Of a DNA stretch of 64,000 bases, positions 1 through 7,852 are shown in pieces. The notes below the pieces were generated by a model that saw only the letters and a program-made list of their open reading frames with translations, had not been told where the DNA came from and searched no databases. The translations under genes were made by a program, and so were the position numbers. Numbering within the stretch: the stretch's first letter is position 1; each line of letters starts with the position of its first letter. This stretch comes from Chitinophaga sp. GbtcB8 (GTDB taxonomy: Bacteria > Bacteroidota > Bacteroidia > Chitinophagales > Chitinophagaceae): contig NZ_JAGXJN010000002.1 of the NCBI RefSeq assembly GCF_019091455.1, positions 372,001-436,000 of the forward strand, written 5' to 3'.

Positions 1-911
1 TTAAACAGGTGATAGGTGGCAAAGTTACCCAGGCTGTACGCGATCAGCTTTTGCTTATATACTTCCATCCCTCTTACCACATGCGGGCCGGAGCCTATGA
101 CCATATCAGCGCCGGCATCCACACACAAACGTGCAAAGTGTGTTACATTGCCACGGTCCTGGCCCAGGAATATTTCCCGCCGTTTTGGGGTATGCGTACG
201 CGTAGTACCTTCTGCACCGCCATGAAAGAATACAATGAGCACATCACACAGGGGCCTTACACGCGCTACGTATGCCTGTACCAGTGAGTCGTTGTTCATG
301 TTAAGGCAGTTGCTGTGCGGGGCAAAGGAAACAAATCCAAAGCGTGTATTCCGGGCCGTTAGTGTATCAAATGGGTGCTGGGTAACACCACTGGTGCGTA
401 TGTTGTTGTTACGTAAAAAAGCAAGCGTATGTTGCACACCTTTATCTCCAAAATCATAAGAATGGTTGTTAGACAGGTTAAGATATTCAAAGCCGGCTTC
501 CTTATACCACTGTGCATATTTAAGTGGTGTGCGGAAAGCAAAACACTGCGTTAAGCCGCATTGTTTATACACGGCTGCACTATCAGATACCGCGCTTTCA
601 AGATTACCGATGCGCAGGTCTGTTTGCTGTAATAAGGGAATGGCATGCTGCAGGATATTTCCTTCACCTGCTGCGGGCAGGTAAAGGGGAGAAGGATAGC
701 TGGAACCTACCATCATATCCCCCACAATGGAGATGCTGATAGTATCTGCTCCCGGCTGCGGGATGATCACGGAATCCCTGGTGGACAAGGCTTTCCGGTA
801 CATTAGTCCGGCGCCTGGGTTACCTGCAAAAAGGCAGGGGATCGTTACCAGGCCAATTACGTTAAAGGTGAATAACCGGAAGTGCTTAACAACCAACTTT
901 TCTTCGGGCAT
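1..911 (-). CDS. CapA-family (PGA_cap) protein, partial at the left edge
   Basis: Reading leftwards from an ATG at 911, the frame stays open to the window edge, so the C-terminus is missing; about 303 residues are present. A hydrophobic stretch near residues 10-30 could be a signal or anchor segment. The body carries the CapA/PGA_cap pattern: IVGDMMVGSS near the start of the domain, NLESA, LNLSNNHSYDFG, FFHGGAEG, and near the end GADMVIGSGPHVVRG followed by YSLGNF. The family adopts a metallophosphatase-like fold and is linked to poly-gamma-glutamate or capsule synthesis and export, but many homologues in Bacteroidota have no proven role. A TAtaTTTG element lies about 42 bp upstream inside a large inverted repeat. 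The ABC permease gene lies upstream on the same strand, 105 bp away. The family assignment is firm; the substrate is unknown. Confidence 0.85.
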   Translation of the reverse strand, partial: MPEEKLVVKHFRLFTFNVIGLVTIPCLFAGNPGAGLMYRKALSTRDSVIIPQPGADTISISIVGDMMVGSSYPSPLYLPAAGEGNILQHAIPLLQQTDLRIGNLESAVSDSAAVYKQCGLTQCFAFRTPLKYAQWYKEAGFEYLNLSNNHSYDFGDKGVQHTLAFLRNNNIRTSGVTQHPFDTLTARNTRFGFVSFAPHSNCLNMNNDSLVQAYVARVRPLCDVLIVFFHGGAEGTTRTHTPKRREIFLGQDRGNVTHFARLCVDAGADMVIGSGPHVVRGMEVYKQKLIAYSLGNFATYHLF

Positions 912-920
912 AGAGCGGAT

Positions 921-979
921 AAATAGTAAATATCTTTCAGGGGTTATGGTTGCAAATATATGAAAGATATTTACTATTT
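921..979. promoter_or_regulatory. 19-bp perfect inverted repeat enclosing a -7 element (capA promoter)
   Basis: Positions 921-939 and 961-979 are perfect reverse complements of 19 bp, separated by 21 bp. The spacer contains CAAATATA at 953-960, which on the minus strand is TAtaTTTG, the Bacteroidota -7 consensus. No good -33 TTG was found at the usual distance. The dyad could be an operator that overlaps the capA promoter or a hairpin between two genes on the same strand. No T-run follows it on either strand, so a simple terminator is unlikely. Confidence 0.55.
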
Positions 980-1016
980 GTGCAGGGTATACCCGTAATA
1001 GTTATTAACAATATGT

Positions 1017-3395
1017 TTATTCTGCCCGTAAACTTTTTACGGGATTTGATAATGCTGTTTTAATTGCCTGATAACTAACGGTTGATAGTGCAATGAATAA
1101 CGCTCCCGCCCCTACGGCTAAAAAAATTATCCACGAAATATTTGTACGGTATTCATATTGCTGCAGCCATTGATGCAGAAAATACCAGGCAATAGGGGTA
1201 GCTATACAGCAGGATAATACAACCAGCAGCGCAAAATCTTTGGATAACATGCGCCATAAATTGAAGATAGAAGCCCCCAGTACTTTGCGGATACCAATTT
1301 CCTTGGTGCGTTGTTCTGCAATAAAAGAGGCTAATCCAAACAGTCCCAGGCAGCTGATAACAATAGCCAGTGCGGCAAATACGGTGGAGAGTTTTGCAAT
1401 GCGCTCTTCGGCGCCGAACTTCTTTGCGTATTCCTGGTCTACAAATGTATATTCAAAAGGTGCGGAGGAATTGTATTGTTTAAAAACAGCTTCCAGCTTT
1501 TTCAGCGCTTCGCTCATATTCATGCGTGGGTTCAGCCGGATGTTGATGATGTTACCGCCCTCATGCAAAATGCTGAAAACACTTTGCGGTACGGCGCGGT
1601 AAGGAGAGGTCATGATCATATCTTCCGTAACGCCTATCACATGGTAATCCTGGCCATTCCAACGTATAGTCATACCTATGGGATCGCCTTTAATACCCAT
1701 GTATTTCACAGCAGCTTCATTTAATATCACCGCCATGGAATCTGATGCAAATGCTTTGGAAAAATCACGCCCTTCCCTGAACTTCCAGTTAACGGTTTTA
1801 CCAAACTCATGGCGCACGCCAATGTTCGCAAAATTCGCCTCAAAGGACGGGTCTTTACCTGCCCAGTCGAACCCACCGGAGTTGGCCCAGATATCAGTAA
1901 TAGGGCATTGTGATTCCGCCATTTCTACTGCAATATTATTTTCCAGTAAGGTGCGGTGAATAATGTCGTAATTCTTATATACTTCGGGCGTGGTTTCGTG
2001 GATGGAGATAAGCCCATTGCGGTCGTAACCCACAGGGCGGTTCTTGCCATACTGTATTTGCCGGTATACGATCACGGTGCCGGTGATGAGCAGTACAGAT
2101 ACGGTAAACTGCACTACTACCAATACTTTACGGGGCAGGGATGCAAAACGGCCTGCGCGGAAAGTGCCTTTTAATACTTTTACCGGCTGAAAAGACGAGA
2201 GGTAAATGGCGGGATAGCTGCCTGCAATAAAACCGGTGAGCAATGAAAAGCCGATCCCTGCTATCCAGCACCAGGCATTGGTCCAGGGGAAAACAATGTG
2301 TTTATCTGCTACGGTATTAAACCAGGGCAGCATGGTGATCACAAAAATAATGGCCAGCACAAATGCAAACAACGACATCAGCACAGACTCGCTATAGAAC
2401 TGGTTGATGAGCTGTGAGCGCAGCGAGCCGATGGCCTTGCGGATACCTACTTCCTTGGCACGTTTTTCTGAACGTGCCGTGCTTAAGTTCATAAAGTTAA
2501 TGCAGGCCAGCAGCAATACAAACGTGCCAATGATACCAAACAGCCATACAAAGGTGATAAGCCCGCCGCTGTTTACACCATTCACAAAGTTGGAATACAG
2601 GTGCCACTTGTGCATGGGATGGAGGAACAGGTCTACCTTATAATTCTTTTCAGGATGTTTGCGGGTCATTACACCGCTGATCTTTGCAGATACTTTATCC
2701 ATATCCGCATGGTCTGCTATCTGTACATAGGTGTTTGTAATATTGCTGCCCCAATCATCTTTCAGGTTCTTCACCCAATCCCAGGTGCTTACATATTTAT
2801 CCCAGGGTGCAAAGAAGGTTGTGCTGTGCCAGGTGCTGTTTTCGGGAAGATCTTCATAAATGCCGGCCACCTTCAGGGAAATGATGTTGGTGATCTTTAC
2901 CAGTTTTCCCATAGGGTCTTCTTTACCAAATAACTTTTGGGCCAGCGACCGGGATATTAAAACAGAGGAGGGATCTTTAAGCCCGTCGCGCGTGCCCTGC
3001 AGCATGCGAAAGCTGAACATTTCCGGCCCATCCGGTTCTATAAAACAACCGTCCTGTGTGAATTTATTATCGCCGGCAGCAATGGTGTACTGCCCACCGC
3101 CGGCCCTTACCACGTATTTGAGATCATCCGGATATGCCATGCGCAGCTCTGCGCCCAGGGGAACCGGCGTTGAGGTTCCGGCGCCACTTTCCTTGCCGTC
3201 TGTTGCATGCTGCCATACCTGTGCAATGCGCGGGTAGTTAGTATGATACTTGTCAAAGGATAATTCATCCCATACCCATAACCCGATGACCATGGTTATA
3301 GCCATGCCCATAGACAGGCCAAAAATATTAATGAGGGAAAAGCTTTTGTGTTTAAGCAGGTTGCGTAACGCTACCTTGATGTAATTTTTAAACAT
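1017..3395 (-). CDS. FtsX/MacB-like ABC transporter permease
   Basis: The 792-residue protein begins MFKNYIKVALRNLLKHKSFS, the usual opening of Bacteroidota FtsX-like permeases. An upstream ATG adding 14 residues is rejected because it lies upstream of the start point expected from the sigma-54 promoter. It shows TM1 at about residues 20-42, a MacB-type periplasmic domain, a three-helix FtsX block around residues 270-430, a second periplasmic domain, and a final FtsX block with EQRTKEIGIRKVLGAS. KEVGIRKAIGS in the first block is the matching repeat. Such permeases act in the inner membrane with a separate ATPase, moving lipoproteins, antimicrobials or other substrates, or transmitting force across the envelope. 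No ATPase gene is adjacent. The sigma-54 promoter upstream suggests control by an NtrC-type activator, probably a two-component system sensing envelope stress. Confidence 0.92.
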   Translation of the reverse strand: MFKNYIKVALRNLLKHKSFSLINIFGLSMGMAITMVIGLWVWDELSFDKYHTNYPRIAQVWQHATDGKESGAGTSTPVPLGAELRMAYPDDLKYVVRAGGGQYTIAAGDNKFTQDGCFIEPDGPEMFSFRMLQGTRDGLKDPSSVLISRSLAQKLFGKEDPMGKLVKITNIISLKVAGIYEDLPENSTWHSTTFFAPWDKYVSTWDWVKNLKDDWGSNITNTYVQIADHADMDKVSAKISGVMTRKHPEKNYKVDLFLHPMHKWHLYSNFVNGVNSGGLITFVWLFGIIGTFVLLLACINFMNLSTARSEKRAKEVGIRKAIGSLRSQLINQFYSESVLMSLFAFVLAIIFVITMLPWFNTVADKHIVFPWTNAWCWIAGIGFSLLTGFIAGSYPAIYLSSFQPVKVLKGTFRAGRFASLPRKVLVVVQFTVSVLLITGTVIVYRQIQYGKNRPVGYDRNGLISIHETTPEVYKNYDIIHRTLLENNIAVEMAESQCPITDIWANSGGFDWAGKDPSFEANFANIGVRHEFGKTVNWKFREGRDFSKAFASDSMAVILNEAAVKYMGIKGDPIGMTIRWNGQDYHVIGVTEDMIMTSPYRAVPQSVFSILHEGGNIINIRLNPRMNMSEALKKLEAVFKQYNSSAPFEYTFVDQEYAKKFGAEERIAKLSTVFAALAIVISCLGLFGLASFIAEQRTKEIGIRKVLGASIFNLWRMLSKDFALLVVLSCCIATPIAWYFLHQWLQQYEYRTNISWIIFLAVGAGALFIALSTVSYQAIKTALSNPVKSLRAE

Positions 3396-3432
3396 AGGCG
3401 GGTGTTTAATAATTATTGTCCGGGAAGAAAGT

Positions 3433-3448
3433 CGCAATTAGGTTGCCA
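3433..3448 (-). promoter_or_regulatory. sigma-54 promoter of the ABC permease gene
   Basis: On the minus strand the sequence is TGGCAACCTAATTGCG. The GG (-24) and GC (-12) dinucleotides are separated by exactly 10 bp, as sigma-54 requires (consensus TGGCAC-N5-TTGCW). Transcription would start near 3422, leaving a 5' leader of about 27 nt before the ATG at 3395. Confidence 0.75.
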
Positions 3449-3502
3449 TATTGCGTAGCCCGCTAGCAGTAGGGGCTGGCGGGGTGGGAGGTGATGGGGG
3501 AA

Positions 3503-3539
3503 TGTTCGTATGCGAACGGGCGGTGTCCGGAAACGGACA
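3503..3539. promoter_or_regulatory. Tandem palindromic sites for a sigma-54 activator
   Basis: Two palindromes share the pattern TGTYCG-N4-CGRAC: TGTTCGTATGCGAAC at 3503-3517 and TGTCCGGAAACGGACA at 3524-3539. Their centres are 21 bp apart, two helical turns, which would place two activator dimers on one DNA face. They lie about 90-115 bp upstream of the expected transcription start of the permease gene, the normal place for NtrC-type enhancer sites. Confidence 0.65.
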
Positions 3540-3561
3540 GGTATATGGTACTTAGATGTTA

Positions 3562-3591
3562 TTGTACGGCTAAACGCAATATCTAGTTTTG
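3562..3591 (+). promoter_or_regulatory. Bacteroidota housekeeping promoter of the lipoprotein gene
   Basis: TTG at 3562-3564 (-33) is followed after 19 bp by TAgtTTTG at 3584-3591 (-7 consensus TAnnTTTG). The start point would be near 3598, giving a leader of about 17 nt before the ATG at 3615. Confidence 0.6.
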
Positions 3592-3614
3592 TGGTCTGAA
3601 TTGGTCTGTCAACT

Positions 3615-4442
3615 ATGCGATTGCACTTATTATCCCTCCTAGGTATTATGGTACTGTATGCGTCTTGTAGCAAGGATAATGACAACAATGATCCCGTACC
3701 TGAACCGGAGGTGTTGCTTACCATTAGCAGCTATTTATCGCCCTGGGACAGCACTGCACTTGATTATAACTCCGATGGAACCTTAAAGCGGTTAGCTAAT
3801 ATTACATTTGACGGTTTACCACCGGATACTTCTCTTTTTGTTTATCCCTTCTATGAGAACGGGCAAATGAAACGTTATAATTTCGCAAGGGATATTAGTG
3901 ATCCTGCTGGAGAAACGGTGGCTGTGCTAACCTATAACAGCGCCGGGCAGGCAGTGCGGATAGATCATCCTGAAAGCACCAGTGGCACCGCATACGACTC
4001 CCTGGTTTATAATACACAGGGGCAGTTAACAGCGACCTACGCATTTACCTCAGCGGCAAAAACAGATACTGTTGTTAACTTTTATACCTGGGAGAAAAAT
4101 AACCTGGTTAAGAACGTAGTGACCAGTTCATATATAGATGGGGTAACAAAAAAATGGGAAACCACTACCCGGACCTATCGTTATGAGGATAAGCCCAGCC
4201 CTTTCAGGAGTATGGCGGGTTATTATTATTTCCTGGGTGGTCCTCAATATCTTTCTGTTAATAATGAGGTGGAAGAATCGTTTTCCAGTACTAACGGATT
4301 TAGTGGTACCACCACCTATGCTTATGAATACAATAGTGATAACTATCCCGTTAGTGCAGTAAGGACAGTTGCACTTTCCTTAGGAGGCAATACGGAAACC
4401 CATGTATATGAGGGCGCCCGGTTCCACTACCTGCCCCAATAA
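3615..4442 (+). CDS. Surface-type lipoprotein of unknown function
   Basis: The 275-residue protein starts with a lipoprotein signal peptide ending VLYASC, so Cys19 would be lipidated. It is followed directly by SKDNDNND, an acidic stretch like the lipoprotein export signal that sends Bacteroidota lipoproteins to the cell surface. The rest is predicted beta-rich, with repeated motifs resembling YD-type repeats, such as LDYNSDGTLKRL, LTYNSAGQAVRI, LVYNTQGQLTATY and YEYNSDNYPV, spaced roughly 40-60 residues apart. Similar short proteins are common in Bacteroidetes but have no assigned role. The gene is single, with its own promoter and a terminator-like hairpin 36 bp downstream. It is transcribed divergently from the sigma-54-controlled permease, so a link is possible but unproven. 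Confidence 0.85.
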   Translation: MRLHLLSLLGIMVLYASCSKDNDNNDPVPEPEVLLTISSYLSPWDSTALDYNSDGTLKRLANITFDGLPPDTSLFVYPFYENGQMKRYNFARDISDPAGETVAVLTYNSAGQAVRIDHPESTSGTAYDSLVYNTQGQLTATYAFTSAAKTDTVVNFYTWEKNNLVKNVVTSSYIDGVTKKWETTTRTYRYEDKPSPFRSMAGYYYFLGGPQYLSVNNEVEESFSSTNGFSGTTTYAYEYNSDNYPVSAVRTVALSLGGNTETHVYEGARFHYLPQ

Positions 4443-4477
4443 TCATCGTCATTCATCCAAATTCAAATAGTACTTAT

Positions 4478-4516
4478 AAAGGCCTTTCCGTTTTATGGAT
4501 GGCCTTTTGAGTTTTA
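4478..4516 (+). terminator. Intrinsic terminator after the lipoprotein gene
   Basis: AAAGGCC at 4478-4484 pairs with GGCCTTT at 4501-4507, with extra pairing TCC/GGA inside the loop, followed by a T-rich tail. Confidence 0.6.
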
Positions 4517-4543
4517 GCGACAATTCCGTGCCCTAAAAATGGT

Positions 4544-4551
4544 TAAATTTG
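4544..4551 (+). promoter_or_regulatory. -7 element for the DAC-fold protein gene
   Basis: TAaaTTTG matches the Bacteroidota -7 consensus. It lies downstream of the furthest upstream ATG (4539), so it argues for the ATG at 4605 as the real start. No clear -33 TTG was found at 19-21 bp. Confidence 0.4.
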
Positions 4552-4604
4552 TACTGAAAAGAGAGAAAGCCCTTAGAGGGAAACATGGCCTTAATACTTT
4601 TAGT

Positions 4605-5759
4605 ATGGAACTGACGTATGAAACCGCCTACCAGGCTGCTGGTAAGGTTGCCGACACAATAGCATCGATCTTATTAAAACATCAGACTGCGGCCCTGGAG
4701 AACGGGGAAAGGAACCTGGCGTCTGTGCCGGAGGCATGGATCGTGGAGAAGATGATTGACACCGCCTTCTGGGCCAGCCTTCGTAAAGAAGAAGGGAACG
4801 CCACCAAAATATCACTGGCCTTTTTGCCGCCTTCCCAGGCCGGCAAACCGTTGTTATTTGCACAACCCCTGCCGCTGAACCCCAAAACACTCAGCAAGCT
4901 GGCGCCCGGCGTAGAGCGGGCCGGCGTGCATGTAGGCATCTGGTATAAAGGGGAGGAGCTGTACATCTGGGGTACTACTATTAAACTGCCGGACTATTGT
5001 TTTGTGCTGGACGTTTCAGAACCGGCATTGCTGGTAGTGAAACAGCGCCGCATTATTGGCCTGGGCAAGTTCATGAACGTAGCTGTGCTGCGTGGCGACC
5101 AGGTAAAAGTGGTGGATGAGAACAGCGGCCTGCTGCCGGATAGCCCGCCCATTCTGACCTCCCTGCTGGGGCTTAGCTCATCGGCCGTATGGAATGATCC
5201 TGTAAATGTGCTGATACAAATTGCCGTATCCATGCGTGCGCATGGGCGGGGCGGCATTTTACTGGTAGTATCCTCCCGGCATGAAGAGTGGAAAGGCTCG
5301 CTGATCCATCCTTTACAATACCCGGTAGTACCGGCATTCTCCGGTGTGGCGGACCTGGTATCATCCAACTGCAATAACAAGAACGGAAGTGATATATTCC
5401 TGCAGAATGCTTTACGCCGCGAAGTGGAGAACGTGACCGGCCTTACCGCCGTAGACGGCGCTACCGTGATCAACGACCGGCATCAGCTGCTGACCTTTGG
5501 CGCCAAGATCACCCGCGCGCATAACTCCACCAGGGCAGAGCAGGTGTTGTTAATGGAGCCGGTAATGGATGGCAGCCCACGGCTCATACATCCATCCAGC
5601 TTGGGCGGTACCCGGCATTTATCTGCCGCGCAGTTTGTGCATGACCAGCGGGATTCCCTGGCGCTGGTAGCTTCGCAGGACGGATATTTTACGGTGTTCT
5701 CCTGGTCGGATCATGCGGAGATGGTGCAGGCGCATAGGATTGATGTTTTGTTGTTATAA
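4605..5759 (+). CDS. DAC-fold (DisA_N-like, DACNV-type) putative sensor protein
   Basis: The protein has 384 residues from MELTYETAYQAAG. An in-frame ATG at 4539 would add 22 residues but overlaps the likely -7 element. The C-terminal half resembles diadenylate cyclase (DisA_N/DAC) domains: VDGATVIND near residue 283 corresponds to the DGA motif, and GGTRHLSAAQFVHDQRD near residue 335 to the (G)TRHR motif, followed by LALVASQDGYFTVF. In active cyclases the second motif is RHR; here it is RHL. Bacteroidota genomes carry DAC-related proteins annotated as probable sensor domains (DACNV), and this protein best fits that group. The N-terminal half, with PGVERAGVHVGIWYKGEELYIWGTT, also fits it. It may bind or sense a nucleotide rather than make c-di-AMP. 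It is single, between two terminators, with no signal peptide. Confidence 0.7.
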   Translation: MELTYETAYQAAGKVADTIASILLKHQTAALENGERNLASVPEAWIVEKMIDTAFWASLRKEEGNATKISLAFLPPSQAGKPLLFAQPLPLNPKTLSKLAPGVERAGVHVGIWYKGEELYIWGTTIKLPDYCFVLDVSEPALLVVKQRRIIGLGKFMNVAVLRGDQVKVVDENSGLLPDSPPILTSLLGLSSSAVWNDPVNVLIQIAVSMRAHGRGGILLVVSSRHEEWKGSLIHPLQYPVVPAFSGVADLVSSNCNNKNGSDIFLQNALRREVENVTGLTAVDGATVINDRHQLLTFGAKITRAHNSTRAEQVLLMEPVMDGSPRLIHPSSLGGTRHLSAAQFVHDQRDSLALVASQDGYFTVFSWSDHAEMVQAHRIDVLLL

Positions 5760-5788
5760 TTAATAATTGAGTTGAGTACTTCAAATAG

Positions 5789-5821
5789 AAAAGTCCTGCG
5801 TTTAAACGCAGGACTTTTTTA
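5789..5821 (+). terminator. Strong intrinsic terminator
   Basis: AAAAGTCCTGCG at 5789-5800 pairs with CGCAGGACTTTT from 5807, with a TTTAAA loop, and ends in a T-run. Confidence 0.9.
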
Positions 5822-5830
5822 TGTTATGTC

Positions 5831-5972
5831 CGTCATTGCGAGGCGCAGAGTAAAGCTATTGTGCGTGGGGTGACGAAGCAATCTCCGGAATGGCTGGGGA
5901 TTGCTTCGGCCTTGCTGCCCACAAGTCCTTGCGCGAGGCCTCGCAATGACGAAGCAGGGCCTCGCAATGACG
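5831..5972. repeat. REP-like palindromic repeat (CGTCATTGCGAGGC type)
   Basis: CGTCATTGCGAGGC at 5831-5844 is matched by its exact reverse complement twice, at 5938-5951 and 5959-5972. Inside lies a second dyad, GAAGCAATC at 5875-5883 against GATTGCTTC at 5899-5907. This core with GAAGCAATCT is a widespread extragenic repeat in many bacteria. It sits between a terminator and the 3' end of the dehydrogenase gene. Confidence 0.8.
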
Positions 5973-5973
5973 G

Positions 5974-6807
5974 CTAGTAGTCTGTGGATTTTGTTACTGC
6001 CTCCCAGGCCTTGTATTCCTTACCAAGTATTTCCAGCTTATTCGTGGCGCGGTTATAGGCATCGGTACCTAAGAGGAAGTACAGGGGCGGGTTGGGTACG
6101 GTGGTGATGCGGATCATTTCTGCTACGGCCTTTTCCGGATCGCCGGCCTGCTGCCCGTCCATTTTACGGAACTTGTCGTGGGTGGCGTGAACGGCGGTGT
6201 AGTCTTCAATGTAATTATCCGTGATGGCCAGTGAATCCGGTGTGAGGAAGCTGGTGCGGAAAGCGCCGGGTGCTACCACGGTCACCTTGATGCCCAGCTC
6301 CTGCACATCGGCAGCCAGCACTTCGGATAAACCTACTATAGCGTGTTTGGCTGCGGTATATATAGACCATCCTGTGCCGCCTGTAAAACCGGCAATGGAG
6401 GAGATATTAATGATATGACCGGAACGTTGTTTGCGCAGGTAAGGCAGCGCTTTACGGATCACGTTAATGGCGCCGAATACATTTACATCAAAGGCCTGGC
6501 GTACTTCCGCGTCCGTTACTTCTTCCACGCTGCCGCCAATGCCATAACCGGCGTTGTTCACCACCACATCCAGCCCGCCAAAGGTTTTTACGGTTTGTTC
6601 CAGCGCCTGTGCTACGCTGTTCTCATCTGCCAGGTTAACCTGCAGGGGTAAGAACTGAGAAGAGCTTGTACCAACAGAGCTGCTGAGGTCCTGCGTATTG
6701 CGGGAGGTAGCGGCTACCATATGACCTGCCTGTAAGAGCTGTTTTACGAAGCTCAGTCCCAGGCCTTTGGAGGCGCCGGTTATGAACCATACTTGTTGCT
6801 TGTCCAT
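5974..6807 (-). CDS. Short-chain dehydrogenase/reductase (classical SDR)
   Basis: The 277-residue protein starts MDKQQVWFITGASKGLG; an ATG 24 bp further up is less likely. It has all classical SDR features: TGASKGLG nucleotide-binding motif at residues 10-17, NNAG near 86, and the catalytic Ser and YxxxK in ISSIAGFTGGTGWSIYTAAK around residues 135-155. PGAFRTSFL is the usual segment after the active site. It is a cytosolic NAD(P)-dependent oxidoreductase; the substrate cannot be told from sequence. Residues after RNTQDLSS differ from the NADP-type basic motif only loosely, so cofactor preference is open. An AraC-type regulator lies 81 bp upstream on the same strand, probably co-transcribed and possibly its regulator. 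Confidence 0.92.
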   Translation of the reverse strand: MDKQQVWFITGASKGLGLSFVKQLLQAGHMVAATSRNTQDLSSSVGTSSSQFLPLQVNLADENSVAQALEQTVKTFGGLDVVVNNAGYGIGGSVEEVTDAEVRQAFDVNVFGAINVIRKALPYLRKQRSGHIINISSIAGFTGGTGWSIYTAAKHAIVGLSEVLAADVQELGIKVTVVAPGAFRTSFLTPDSLAITDNYIEDYTAVHATHDKFRKMDGQQAGDPEKAVAEMIRITTVPNPPLYFLLGTDAYNRATNKLEILGKEYKAWEAVTKSTDY

Positions 6808-6888
6808 CGTTAAACATTTTTGATGGAGCAAAATTACGCCCCTAAGCCCGGGCGCAGCTTACGCCTTTCAAACAAATGGTTACATAAT

Positions 6889-7791
6889 TCAAACAGCCCT
6901 GAAAGCAGAGGGGGGAATGCTGGTATGTTTCTTAAAGAAGTTATTGAAGTGGGAAGGCTCCTCAAACCCCAGGCAGTAGCCTATTTCGGAGATGTTCCAG
7001 TCGGTATGTTTGAGCAGTGATTTGGCCTCGCTCACCAGCCTTTCGGCAATGCGTTCCGTGGTGGTTTTGCCGGTGGTGACCCGTATGGCGCGGTTCAGGT
7101 GGTTTACATGCACGGCCAGCTGTTCTGCAAAGTCTTTGGCAGAGCGCAGGGAAAAGCGCTGTGAGGGGTGCTCAATGGGGAACTGCCGTTCCAGCAGCTC
7201 TGTAAACACGGCACAGATGCGGGAATTGGCATCCGGGTGCTGGTACAGGTTTTCAGAGGGCTGGGTTTTCAGGGCAAAGTGGATGAGCTCCATCACGTAA
7301 TTGCGGAGCAGGTCGTATTTATAAATGTAGTCGCTGTTGATCTCATCCAGCATTTTCCCAAACAGGCTGCTTACATGGGCATCCTGCTCCGGGGTGAGCA
7401 AATAGGCCGGTTTGCCGCCATTGGCGTACATGGGCAGCTCATTGAGGCCGTTGCGGGTACGGTCTGTGAAAAAGGTTTCGCTGAAGATGCAGAAAAAACC
7501 GGTGGGATCGTCGGCCACATTTTCCCAGGTGTAGGGCACGTGCGGGTTAAAGAACAGCAGGGCGCTGCCATTGACCTTCAGGCTTTTATCTGCATAATGG
7601 TAAATATTCTCGCCCCGTATTAAGGTGATCTTATAGAACTCGCGGCGGCGGTATTTGGCCGGCGTGCCGTTAGGCCCTATGCAGTCCTCCAGGTTGAACA
7701 CGTTAAAATGCCCTATGTCCTGCTGAAGGTTATTGGGCAGGAAATTAAATTTATACTGGTAGAATTCCTGTAAGCTTTCTGTATCTGACAT
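6889..7791 (-). CDS. AraC-family transcriptional regulator
   Basis: The 300-residue protein has an N-terminal cupin-like sensor region (residues 1-180, with FYKITLIRGENIYHYADKS and LLFFNPHVPYTWE) and a C-terminal double helix-turn-helix (residues 195-300). The latter includes DFAEQLAVHVNHLNRAIRVTTGKT and the hallmark ISEIGYCLGFEEPSHFNNFFKK, ending with a P-SAFR motif. AraC regulators of this kind normally activate nearby genes when a small molecule binds the cupin. It is the first gene of a minus-strand pair with the dehydrogenase and is divergent from the kinase-like gene at 7853, with 61 bp between the starts. A TAacTTTG string lies only 5 bp before the ATG and would give a leaderless message, so the promoter is unclear. 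Confidence 0.92.
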   Translation of the reverse strand: MSDTESLQEFYQYKFNFLPNNLQQDIGHFNVFNLEDCIGPNGTPAKYRRREFYKITLIRGENIYHYADKSLKVNGSALLFFNPHVPYTWENVADDPTGFFCIFSETFFTDRTRNGLNELPMYANGGKPAYLLTPEQDAHVSSLFGKMLDEINSDYIYKYDLLRNYVMELIHFALKTQPSENLYQHPDANSRICAVFTELLERQFPIEHPSQRFSLRSAKDFAEQLAVHVNHLNRAIRVTTGKTTTERIAERLVSEAKSLLKHTDWNISEIGYCLGFEEPSHFNNFFKKHTSIPPSAFRAV

Positions 7792-7852
7792 GCTGCAAAG
7801 TTACGAAATACAAACTTTAACCGTTACCTTAGGTCCCTAAATTTTTTAACCC

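Noticed and set aside
7796..7803. TAacTTTG on the minus strand as promoter of the AraC gene
   Set aside because: It lies only 5 bp before the ATG and has no -33 partner; it would make a leaderless message.
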